The notes under the pieces are model-generated. The model was not told where the DNA came from. It was given only the letters and a program-made list of their open reading frames with translations, and searched no databases. The translations under genes were made by a program, and so were the position numbers. A DNA stretch of 64,000 nucleotides from Catellatospora sp. IY07-71 (GTDB taxonomy: Bacteria > Actinomycetota > Actinomycetes > Mycobacteriales > Micromonosporaceae), in assembly GCF_018326265.1 (NCBI RefSeq), contig NZ_AP023360.1:7003001-7067000 (forward strand), given 5' to 3'. Below, piece by piece: positions 24,668 through 32,012 of the stretch. Every line of letters starts with the position of its first letter. Position 1 is the stretch's first letter.

Positions 24668-25407
24668 CCGACGCGCTCGGCTGGCGGCGCAAGTTCGGCG
24701 TCATCGCCCCGTCCACGAACACGATCGTCGAGCCGGACTTCTACTCGATGACGGTGCCGGGCGTGACCGCGCACTTCTCCCGCATCCACATCCGCAACCA
24801 GGACCTCTCCGACGACGCGAACTTCGAGCACCTGCTGGTGCAGATCCGCGACGAGATCGGCGCAGCCTGCGAGCGGGTGCTGACCTGCGAGCCCGACTAC
24901 ATGGTCATGGGCATGTCGGCGGAGACGTTCTGGGGCGGGGTCGAGGGCAACCGCGAGTTCGTACGCCAGATCAAGGCCATCACCGGCCTGGAGGTGGCCA
25001 CGGGCGCCGAGGCGTGCGAGCGCGCGCTGAAGCTGTACGGGGCGCGCCGTATCGGCGTGGTCACCCCGTATCAGCCGGTCGGCGACCAGAACGTGGTCAA
25101 GTTCTTCTCCGAGATCGGGTTCGAGGTCACCGCGATCGAGGGCCTCAAGTGCCCGACGGCGGTGGCGATCGCGCACGTCACCGAGGACGAGCTGCGGGAC
25201 GCGATCCGCAAGGTCGACGGCCCGGACGTGGACGCGATCGTGCAGTGCGGCACGAACCTGTCCATGGTCCGCCTGGCCGACGAGGCCGAGCGCTGGCTCG
25301 GCAAGCCCGTCATCGCCATCAACGCCGCCACCTGGTGGATGGCCCTGCGCGACAACGGCATCACCGACAAGGTGTACGGAGCGGGCTCCCTCCTCCGGGA
25401 GCACTGA
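24664..25407 (+). CDS. Maleate isomerase / arylmalonate decarboxylase-like (Asp/Glu racemase superfamily)
   Basis: 247 residues. The start GVIAPSTNTIVEPDFY and the segments GVEGNREFVRQI, ARRIGVVTPYQPVGDQNVV and DAIVQCGTNLSMV are typical of maleate cis-trans isomerases. The second active-site Cys is present (Cys195), but the first is Ser85 (MGMSAETFW), so the protein may resemble one-Cys arylmalonate decarboxylases rather than two-Cys isomerases. Maleimides are classic tetrapyrrole breakdown products; together with the nitrilase-type hydrolase this could open and process such a ring. It is the last gene of the operon, followed by a long hairpin. Confidence 0.75.
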   Translation: MTDALGWRRKFGVIAPSTNTIVEPDFYSMTVPGVTAHFSRIHIRNQDLSDDANFEHLLVQIRDEIGAACERVLTCEPDYMVMGMSAETFWGGVEGNREFVRQIKAITGLEVATGAEACERALKLYGARRIGVVTPYQPVGDQNVVKFFSEIGFEVTAIEGLKCPTAVAIAHVTEDELRDAIRKVDGPDVDAIVQCGTNLSMVRLADEAERWLGKPVIAINAATWWMALRDNGITDKVYGAGSLLREH

Positions 25408-25415
25408 CCCCGAGA

Positions 25416-25482
25416 GTTGATCGCGAGTTCGTGTCGAAACCTGTGGCTGGACCGCATGTTCTGACACGACTCGCGATCAACC
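25416..25482. terminator. Long imperfect hairpin, GTGTCGAAAC family
   Basis: The left arm begins at GTTGATCGCGAGTTCGTGTC and the right arm ends CTCGCGATCAAC at 25482; the arms pair with one single-base deletion and a few mismatches. It closes the nine-gene operon and contains the stop codon of the convergent gene. Same core as 16393-16457. Confidence 0.7.
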
Positions 25483-26496
25483 CGTTCTGGCCGGTCCCCT
25501 GCGGCGGCGCAGTGCGGAGAGGTTGCGTTCCAGGTCGTCGCCGTGGACCTGGAGCGGGTAGACGATGAAGTCGTCGGTGACGGCGATCGTGCCGGTCCAG
25601 TCGTGCTCGTTGAGGGCGTGGGCGACGTCCAGCAGCAGGCGGTGTACGCGGTCGCCCGGACCGGCCAGGGACAGTTCCTGGTCGAGCAGCCGGGCGGCCT
25701 CGTGTAGTTCCGGATCACCGGCGTCCAGCGGGTCGCTGTCGAAGAGCTCGAAATCGGCCGGGCTCCACAGAAGGTCATCGGGATCGTCCTGCTCGCGCAG
25801 CCACAGCTCCCGCTCGGCCTGCGAGCCCAGCCCCCACATCGGCAGGCACTGATCGGGGTAGTAGACCAGCGCCAGGCAGTAGAACGGGCCTTCAGCCCCG
25901 CCGGCGGCGACCACGCGGGGCAGCCGGTCGACCAGCAGCGCGGCGACCGTGCGGCAGCGCTCGGCCAGGCTCACGCGCCGGACCGGCCGCTGATAGGTCA
26001 GCTCGGTGTACGCCCTGCCCTGCAGGTGTGTCGTCTCGATTCGCGCCGGCCGGCCAGCGCTGTCGTAGCCGACGGCGATCCGCTGGGTGGGCCGCCCGCC
26101 GTGGGTCACGTCGATGCCGGTGACCCGGCCGTCGGTGTAGTGGTAGGTCTCGTCGCCGTAGCCGCCGCGGGCGGCCTTCGACCAGCGGCGCAGCAGACCT
26201 TCGGCGTACTCGTAGCGGTCGGCGTAGATCTGTGCGCCGTCGGCGTCGACCGCGACCTCCTCGATCACGTCGTCGCGGTAGGTGCGCGTGGTGGTGCCGG
26301 TCCGGCGTCCGTTGAGAAAGCCGGAGTACCGCGCCATCACCACGGGACGGTTCTGGTCGTCGAAGCCGTAGCGCACGGCGTCACGCGTGGACGGCGGCCG
26401 TTGCGCAAGGGGCCTGCCGGGCCGCGGCGACCTGGCGCGTTCCTGCCACAGCGGGCGCAACTCGAAGGCCTCGTCGGTGTACCACTCCCAGCGCAT
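25477..26496 (-). CDS. Hypothetical protein with RHS/YD-like repeats
   Basis: 339 residues. The N-terminal half has short YD-like strands (AVRYGFDDQNRPVVMARYSG, TTTRTYRDD, YHYTDGRVTGIDVTHGG, IAVGYDSAGRPARIE) like RHS repeats, without a toxin-type C-terminus. The C-terminal half is acidic and helical (LHEAARLLDQELSLAG; LERNLSALRRRRG). No signal peptide is seen. The function is unknown. It is convergent with the tetrapyrrole-like operon and its stop lies inside the shared hairpin. Confidence 0.55.
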   Translation of the reverse strand: MRWEWYTDEAFELRPLWQERARSPRPGRPLAQRPPSTRDAVRYGFDDQNRPVVMARYSGFLNGRRTGTTTRTYRDDVIEEVAVDADGAQIYADRYEYAEGLLRRWSKAARGGYGDETYHYTDGRVTGIDVTHGGRPTQRIAVGYDSAGRPARIETTHLQGRAYTELTYQRPVRRVSLAERCRTVAALLVDRLPRVVAAGGAEGPFYCLALVYYPDQCLPMWGLGSQAERELWLREQDDPDDLLWSPADFELFDSDPLDAGDPELHEAARLLDQELSLAGPGDRVHRLLLDVAHALNEHDWTGTIAVTDDFIVYPLQVHGDDLERNLSALRRRRGPARTG

Positions 26497-26514
26497 CCAG
26501 GCAGGCTACTCGGC

Positions 26515-26554
26515 TCACAACTTCTGGGTTGTACCTACAACCCAGAAGTTGTGA
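26515..26554. repeat. Palindromic element, family 1, copy C (intergenic)
   Basis: 19-bp perfect arms around CC; the left arm is TCACAACTTCTGGGTTGTA. It is the only copy outside a CDS, 17 bp after the stop of the minus-strand gene at 26572, where it could act as a terminator. The inner bases (TT..AA for AT..AT) and outer bases differ from copies A and B by paired changes. Confidence 0.85.
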
Positions 26555-26571
26555 ACTCTGGAACGGAGTGG

Positions 26572-27171
26572 TCAGGCGGGCGCGGCGGCGCGGCGGCGGC
26601 GGGGCAGGAGCAGCAGGAAGCCGATGCCCGGCAGCAGCAGCGCCGTGCCGGCCAGCACGATGTACCAGTGCTCGTCGCCGGGGCCGGTCTTGGCGAGGTT
26701 GCCTCCGCCGCCGCCCGACGACGCGGTCGGTGCGGCCGAGCTGCCCGAGGAGGTGCCGAAGGAGATCTTCACGCTGGTCGCGTTGGCCTTGACGATGTCG
26801 TCGGAGGCCGACGACGGCAGGATCTGCGCCGCGATCACGCACTGCCGCTTGGTGCAGTCGAACGAGCCGAACTTCTTCGCGACCCGCAGCGTCACCGCCG
26901 GGATCTTGCCGCTGGCGTCCGCGTTGACGAACTGCGCGCCGCCGGCCAGGTTGCAGTCGGTCGGCCCCTTCACCTCCGCGATGCACTGCCCGATGGCGAT
27001 CTGCTTCAGGCTCGCGGTGAAGCCCGAACCGTTGACGGTGATCTGCGAGCCGTCGGACAGGCCGCTGGACTTGCTCAGCCGCAGCGTCGGCTTGGCGGCG
27101 GCGGGATGGGCGGTCAGGGACACGGCCACCGCCACGACGGCGAGGACCGCGACCACACGTGCTCTCCACAT
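26572..27171 (-). CDS. Neocarzinostatin-fold surface protein with LAxTG sorting signal
   Basis: 199 residues. ATG at 27171 follows AAGGAGGAGA. The signal peptide covers about 1-26 (VVAVLAVVAVAVSLTAHPAAA). The mature domain (SSGLSDGSQITVNGSGFTA, then QC, DC and FDCTKRQCVIAA) matches the neocarzinostatin/macromomycin family, including paired cysteines. The C-terminus has a Gly/Ser linker, LAKTGPGDEHW, a hydrophobic helix and an Arg-rich tail, a class E-type sortase substrate. It is the last gene of the seven-gene operon. No enediyne biosynthesis genes are nearby, so it is probably a structural or ligand-binding envelope protein. Confidence 0.8.
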   Translation of the reverse strand: MWRARVVAVLAVVAVAVSLTAHPAAAKPTLRLSKSSGLSDGSQITVNGSGFTASLKQIAIGQCIAEVKGPTDCNLAGGAQFVNADASGKIPAVTLRVAKKFGSFDCTKRQCVIAAQILPSSASDDIVKANATSVKISFGTSSGSSAAPTASSGGGGGNLAKTGPGDEHWYIVLAGTALLLPGIGFLLLLPRRRRAAAPA

Positions 27172-27184
27172 GGGATTCTCCTCC

Positions 27185-29965
27185 TTAGACGGGTACGCCG
27201 GAGCGGTGCACCGCCGCGGCATCGGTGCCCAGGTACGCGGCGACCACGGCGGGGTGCTCGCGCACCTGGCCGGGGGTGCCGTCGGCGATGATCCGGCCGG
27301 CGTCCATGGCGACCATCCGCCGCGCCAGCCGGGACAGCAGCGGCAGGTCGTGCTCGATCACCAGCAGCGCGACACCCAGCTCCTGGTTGACCCGCAGCAG
27401 CAGGCTCGCCAGCGCCACCCCGTCGGCCTGGGACACGCCCGACGACGGCTCGTCGAGCAGCAGCAGGGCCGGTTCGAGGGCGAGCAGGCAGGCCAGCTCG
27501 GCGGTGCGGCGGGTGCCGGTGGACAGCGCCCCGACCGGCCGGTCGGCGACCTCGCCGAGGTCGAACAGGTCGAGCAGCTCGGCGGCGCGGGCGGCCTGCC
27601 GCCGCTGCGGCCCGCGCCCGCCCAGCGCCGCCGTGAGCAGCCCCTCGGGTGCGCTGCGGGCAGCGGCGACCATGAGCGATTCGCGTACGGTCAGCGTCGG
27701 GAACAGCCGCGAGTCCTGGAACGAGCGGACCAGCCCGAGCCGTGCCCGGCGCTGCGGGCTGTACGCGGTCACGTCGCGCCCGGCGAACTCGACCCGCCCG
27801 GCGTCCGGCCTGGTGAACCCGGCGAGGATCTCGAACAGCGTGGTCTTGCCCGCGCCGTTCGGCCCGATGATGCCGACCACCTCCCCCGCCGCCACGCTCA
27901 GGTCCACCCCGCCGACGGCCTGCACCCCGCCGAACGCGCGCGCGACCCCGCCCGCCCGCAGCAGCGGCCCGTCCCCCACCGCGAGCGGCCTGGTCCGTGC
28001 GGGCAGCCGCACGCCGCGCCCGGTGGCTGACGTCTGATCGAATCCCGAGGCCGCCGTCGACGGTTCCGGTGCCGGGTGTCTGCGCGGCAGCGGTGGGGGC
28101 GGCGTCGCAGGTGCCGCACCGGCCGGCTCCGTGCGGTCGCCACGCCTGCCGGGCAGGCGGCGGAGGAGGCGGGCGAGCGGTTCGCCGAGGCCGCCGGGGA
28201 GCAGGACGACGACGAGCAGCCAGCCCAGGGTGAGCGCGGCCTGGCCGATGATGCCCAGCTCGACCAGGCCGGGGATGCCGACCAGCAGCAGCGCGCCGAG
28301 GATCGGGCCGCCGAGCAGGCCGAGCCCGCCGACGACGGTGAGCGCGACCGCGTCGATGCCCGCCACGGCCGGGAAGCTGTTGACGGTGACCTGCGTCTGG
28401 CCGTGCGCGATGACGACGCCGCCCAGCCCGGCCAGCGCCCCGGCGGCGGCGTACACCTGCAGCTTGCGCAGCGGGGCGGGCACGCCCAGCGCCCGCGCCG
28501 CGTCCTCGTTGTCGCGCAGCGCGAGCACGGTGCGGCCGAACCCGCCCGCCCGCAGCCGGTGCGCCAGCCACAGCGCGAGCACCAGCATCAGCAGCGCGAA
28601 CAGGTAGTAGTCCTTGGCGAGCACCAGCACGTACCCGGTCCAGGCGGGTTTGGGGGCGCTGACGCCGTCGCCGAGCAGCACGGGCAGCCGCAGCAGCCAC
28701 GCCTCGGCGGCCAGCGCGAACGCGAGGGTGGTCGCGGCGAGCGCGACGCCGCGCAGGCGCAGCGCGGGCAGGCCGACCAGCGCGGCGGCCCCGGCCGCGG
28801 CGGCGCACCCGGCGACCGCGCCGGTGAAGAAGTTGCCGGTGGACGCCGACACGTGCACGGATACGGCCGCGCCGACGCCCGCGAAGGCGAACTGGCCCAG
28901 CGACAGCTCCCCGGCCAGCCCGGTCACCAGCAGCACGGACAGCCCGACCACGGCGAAGCCGGCCACCGCGGTCAGCGCGGACGCGGTCTCGTTGCTGATC
29001 AGGTACGCCGCACCGGCCGCCGCGAGCAGCCCGGCGGCCGCCGCGATCCGGGTGGCGGGGGTGCCCGGCACGGGCACGGCACGCGGCCAGCGCACCTGCT
29101 CGCCGTCGCGCCGCCCGAGCCGGGGCTGGGACAGCAGCGCCACCAGGATGAACAGGGCCAGCGCGAGCGACACGCCGCCGCGGCCCGCGCCCATGGCCAG
29201 CAGCAGCTGCTCGCCGACGCCGACGGCCAGGCAGGCGGCGAACGCGATGGGCAGCGACGCCATCCGGGCGGCGACCGCCCCGGCCAGGCCGCGCAGCAGC
29301 AGCTCGGGGCCGAGCGTGTCGATGGACTGGGCGCCCTGGGTGGGGGTGACCAGGATCGCCGAGAACGCGGCGACCGCACCGGCGATCGCCCAGGCCAGGG
29401 TGGTCATCCGGGCGGCGGGGATGCCGTCGAGCCGGGCGGTGTCGGCGTCGTCGGCGGCGGCGCGTACGGCCAGCCCGAACCGGCTGCGCCGCAGGAACAG
29501 CGCCAGCCCGCCCAGCAGCAGCGGCGACAGCAGCGCCATCGCGGTGAACGCGGGCCCGACCGGGGTGCGGCCCAGCGTGAACGACGGCATGCCGGGCGGC
29601 TTCGGGAACGTCAGGCCGCTCAGCCCCTGGCTGTTCACCAGCAGCGCGAGCACCAGCACGAACTGCGACAGGCCCAGCGTCACGATCATGCCGGTGACCG
29701 CGGGGCGGCCGCGCAGGCGGCGGACGACCCCGGCCTCGATCGCGGCGGACACGCCTCCGGCGACCAGCAGGGCGGGCACGAACGCGAGCCAGTACGGCAC
29801 ACCGGCCCCGTCGACCAGGCGGCCGAGCACGGCGGCGCCGAACACGCCGACCGAGCCGTGGGCGAAGTTGAGGAACCGGCTGGACCGGTAGACGAGCACC
29901 AGACCGACGGCGAGCAGGCCGTAGGTGAGCCCGGTGAACAGGCCGAGGACGATCGGGTCGATCAT
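27185..29965 (-). CDS. Triple fusion of branched-chain-type ABC importer: LivH-LivM permeases and LivG ATPase
   Basis: 926 residues. About 1-290 is a LivH-like permease (VYRSSRFLNFAHGSVGVFGA), about 310-610 a LivM-like permease (GLAGELSLGQFAFAGVGAA; LALRDNEDAARALGV), then a Pro-rich linker, and about 690-926 an ATPase with Walker A GPNGAGKTT and Walker B LLLLDEPSSG. The ABC signature is unusual (LSTGTRRTAEL for LSGGQ-like). These three subunits are usually separate proteins. It should import an amino acid or other small carboxylate with the LivF-type ATPase next to it. It overlaps that gene by 4 bp and is followed after 13 bp by the neocarzinostatin-fold gene. Confidence 0.9.
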   Translation of the reverse strand: MIDPIVLGLFTGLTYGLLAVGLVLVYRSSRFLNFAHGSVGVFGAAVLGRLVDGAGVPYWLAFVPALLVAGGVSAAIEAGVVRRLRGRPAVTGMIVTLGLSQFVLVLALLVNSQGLSGLTFPKPPGMPSFTLGRTPVGPAFTAMALLSPLLLGGLALFLRRSRFGLAVRAAADDADTARLDGIPAARMTTLAWAIAGAVAAFSAILVTPTQGAQSIDTLGPELLLRGLAGAVAARMASLPIAFAACLAVGVGEQLLLAMGAGRGGVSLALALFILVALLSQPRLGRRDGEQVRWPRAVPVPGTPATRIAAAAGLLAAAGAAYLISNETASALTAVAGFAVVGLSVLLVTGLAGELSLGQFAFAGVGAAVSVHVSASTGNFFTGAVAGCAAAAGAAALVGLPALRLRGVALAATTLAFALAAEAWLLRLPVLLGDGVSAPKPAWTGYVLVLAKDYYLFALLMLVLALWLAHRLRAGGFGRTVLALRDNEDAARALGVPAPLRKLQVYAAAGALAGLGGVVIAHGQTQVTVNSFPAVAGIDAVALTVVGGLGLLGGPILGALLLVGIPGLVELGIIGQAALTLGWLLVVVLLPGGLGEPLARLLRRLPGRRGDRTEPAGAAPATPPPPLPRRHPAPEPSTAASGFDQTSATGRGVRLPARTRPLAVGDGPLLRAGGVARAFGGVQAVGGVDLSVAAGEVVGIIGPNGAGKTTLFEILAGFTRPDAGRVEFAGRDVTAYSPQRRARLGLVRSFQDSRLFPTLTVRESLMVAAARSAPEGLLTAALGGRGPQRRQAARAAELLDLFDLGEVADRPVGALSTGTRRTAELACLLALEPALLLLDEPSSGVSQADGVALASLLLRVNQELGVALLVIEHDLPLLSRLARRMVAMDAGRIIADGTPGQVREHPAVVAAYLGTDAAAVHRSGVPV

Positions 29966-30681
29966 GCGTGACCGCCCAGCACCAGGGAACGGACCAGCTC
30001 GGGGCGCGCGGCCAGCTCCTGCGGGCGGTGCTCGGCGGCGATCGCGCCGCGCTCCATGAAGTACACGCGGTCCACCAGGGACAGGGCGACGTTGACGGAC
30101 TGCTCGACGACCAGGATCGCCATGCCGGTGGCGTGCAGCCGCCGCAGCATCTCCAGCAACCCGCCGACCACGATCGGGGCCAGCCCGAGGGACAGCTCGT
30201 CGACGAGCAGCACCCTCGGCCGCTGCACCAGCGCCCTGGCCAGCGCGAGCATCTGCCGCTCGCCGCCGGACAGGGTGGAGGCGGGCTGCCCGGCCCGCTG
30301 CGCGAGACGCGGGAACACCGCCAGCGCCGCGTCCACAGCTTCACGGACCTGAGCCGCCGGGAGGGCGTACCCGTGCAGCCGCAGGTTGTCCAGCACCGAC
30401 AGGGAGCCGAACGTGGCCTGCCCGACGACCGTGGACAGGCCGAGCCGCACCCGGCGCACGGCGGAGACGGCGGTGACGTCGTCCCCGTACAGCTCGATGC
30501 GGCCCGCGGTGGGCCGGTGCAGGCCGGACAGCACCCGCAGCAGCGTGGACTTGCCGACGCCATTCGGCCCGCACAGGCCGACCAGCTCACCGGGCGCGAC
30601 CCGCAGGTCCACCCCGAACAGCGCCCGGACCGGGCCGTACGCGGCCTCGATCCCGGTGGCGCGCAGCGCGTCAGCCGGCAA
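29962..30681 (-). CDS. Branched-chain-type ABC transporter ATPase (LivF-like)
   Basis: 239 residues from a proposed TTG at 30681, which overlaps the end of the upstream binding-protein gene by 11 bp; no better start lies between this and the conserved LRATGIEAAYGPVRAL. Walker A is GPNGVGKST, the signature LSGGERQML, Walker B VLLVDELSLGLAP and the H-loop region ILVVEQSVNVAL, all LivF-like. It should pair with the ATPase domain of the triple-fusion protein to energise uptake. It overlaps the fusion gene by 4 bp. Confidence 0.88.
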   Translation of the reverse strand: MPADALRATGIEAAYGPVRALFGVDLRVAPGELVGLCGPNGVGKSTLLRVLSGLHRPTAGRIELYGDDVTAVSAVRRVRLGLSTVVGQATFGSLSVLDNLRLHGYALPAAQVREAVDAALAVFPRLAQRAGQPASTLSGGERQMLALARALVQRPRVLLVDELSLGLAPIVVGGLLEMLRRLHATGMAILVVEQSVNVALSLVDRVYFMERGAIAAEHRPQELAARPELVRSLVLGGHA

Positions 30682-32008
30682 AGCGCACCTCCTCGCCGCG
30701 GTAGCCGAAGCACCGGCACCCGGTGTCGTACGCGAGCACCCGGTAGCCGTTGCCGGCGGTGCGCCGCTCGCCGCCGAGCAGGCCGCTGGTGCCCGCCGCG
30801 GGCGTGAACCGGTCGCCGAGCGCCGCGGCGGCCTGCGCGAACGCGGCGGCGTTGAGGTTCGGCCCGAGGTCCTTGGCGGCGGCGTGCAGCAGCAGCGCGG
30901 CGTCGCAGTAGGTGAACGCGACGCGCGCGTTCTCCCTGGTCGGGAACGTCTGCCCACCAGCGGCGAAGATGTCCAGGCAGGCGCGCTCGGCGTCGCCGCC
31001 GGGGAACGGGAACCCGCTGTCGGGCACGTCCTGGCTCGGGTTGAACCCGATGCCGATCATCCCTTCGAGCGCGGCGGCGGGGATGGTCTCCGGGTTGTTC
31101 ACCAGGAACCCCGGGTTGTCGAAGCTGGACACGGCGTAGCGGGCGGTGTAGCTCTGCGCGGCGGCCGTGGTCAGGAAGAACGAGGCGAGCCGCGCGCCGC
31201 CGAGGAACAGCACCCGGTTGACGCCCTTGCTGCGGAAGTCGACGACGGCCTGGTTGAGCCCCGCGTTCAGGGTGCCCAGATCGGTGGTGTCGATCCAGGA
31301 GACGGTGGGGGCGACCCCGAGGCGGGTCAGCTCGGGTTCGGCCAGGCGCTGGTACACCGCGCGGTTGCTCGGGGTGTCCGCCGCGACCACGCCCGCACCG
31401 GTGGCACCTTCGAAGAAGTCCTGTTCGGACAGGGTACGCAGCAGCGCGGTGACGAACTCGTCGTAGCTCGGGTAGCTGGCCGACCACAGGTAGGGCGAGA
31501 GCGTGGCGTAGGTGGCGTCGTCTGTGGCGACCACCGTGGCGTCGAGCATCAGCGTGCGGCGCTGGGCGTAGCAGGGCCGGGCGTTGGCCTGGAACTGCCC
31601 GGTCAGCACCACGGCGAACGCCCGGTCGTCCTGGGTGATCTGGTTGCAGAGCTTCTCCTCGGCGGCCGGGGAGTCGTTGCTGGCCTCGTACCGGCGGAAC
31701 ACGGCCTCCATCCGGCGCCCGGCGATGCCGCCGTTCGCGTTGACGTACGTCTCCAGCGCCTTGACCTGGGCTGGGAGGTCACCGGCGGAGGCGGTGCGGA
31801 AGCCGAGGCTGCTGCCGGTGGTGCCGAGGTCGACGCCGACGAACACCACCTTCACGGTGCTGTCGGTGACGCCGGGGCCGGTGCCGGTCAGCGCCGTGCC
31901 GGGCGGGCCGCCGTCGAGCGCGCCGGGCATGACGGCCGAGCATCCGGTGAACGCCACCGCCGCCACCACCGCCGCGGCGGCCGCGCGCAGGGCCGTCGAT
32001 CTGTCCAA
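30671..32008 (-). CDS. ABC transporter substrate-binding lipoprotein (branched-chain/urea type)
   Basis: 445 residues, TTG start at 32008 with AGGTGA five bases upstream. The lipobox VAFTGCS (Cys ~23) anchors it outside the membrane. The mature part is a periplasmic-binding type I fold (VKVVFVGVDLGTTGSSLGF; TYVNANGGIAGRRMEAVFR; VAADTPSNRAVYQRLAEPEL). Cysteine pairs at CNQITQ/CYAQ and a C-terminal CRCFGYRGEE are unusual for the family. It should deliver the substrate to the LivHMG/LivF transporter. It lies between surface-protein genes and the transporter, in one operon. Confidence 0.85.
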   Translation of the reverse strand: MDRSTALRAAAAAVVAAVAFTGCSAVMPGALDGGPPGTALTGTGPGVTDSTVKVVFVGVDLGTTGSSLGFRTASAGDLPAQVKALETYVNANGGIAGRRMEAVFRRYEASNDSPAAEEKLCNQITQDDRAFAVVLTGQFQANARPCYAQRRTLMLDATVVATDDATYATLSPYLWSASYPSYDEFVTALLRTLSEQDFFEGATGAGVVAADTPSNRAVYQRLAEPELTRLGVAPTVSWIDTTDLGTLNAGLNQAVVDFRSKGVNRVLFLGGARLASFFLTTAAAQSYTARYAVSSFDNPGFLVNNPETIPAAALEGMIGIGFNPSQDVPDSGFPFPGGDAERACLDIFAAGGQTFPTRENARVAFTYCDAALLLHAAAKDLGPNLNAAAFAQAAAALGDRFTPAAGTSGLLGGERRTAGNGYRVLAYDTGCRCFGYRGEEVRFAG

Positions 32009-32012
32009 GGGG

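Noticed and set aside
26572-27171. Enediyne antibiotic apoprotein and biosynthetic cluster
   Set aside because: The fold matches neocarzinostatin, but no PKS or enediyne genes are near, and the protein has a cell-wall sorting signal.
27114-31487. Very long minus-strand frame (1457 codons) over the ABC operon
   Set aside because: It overlaps three clear genes in another frame, has Arg/Pro/Gly-rich low-complexity translation and no domain; a high-GC artefact.
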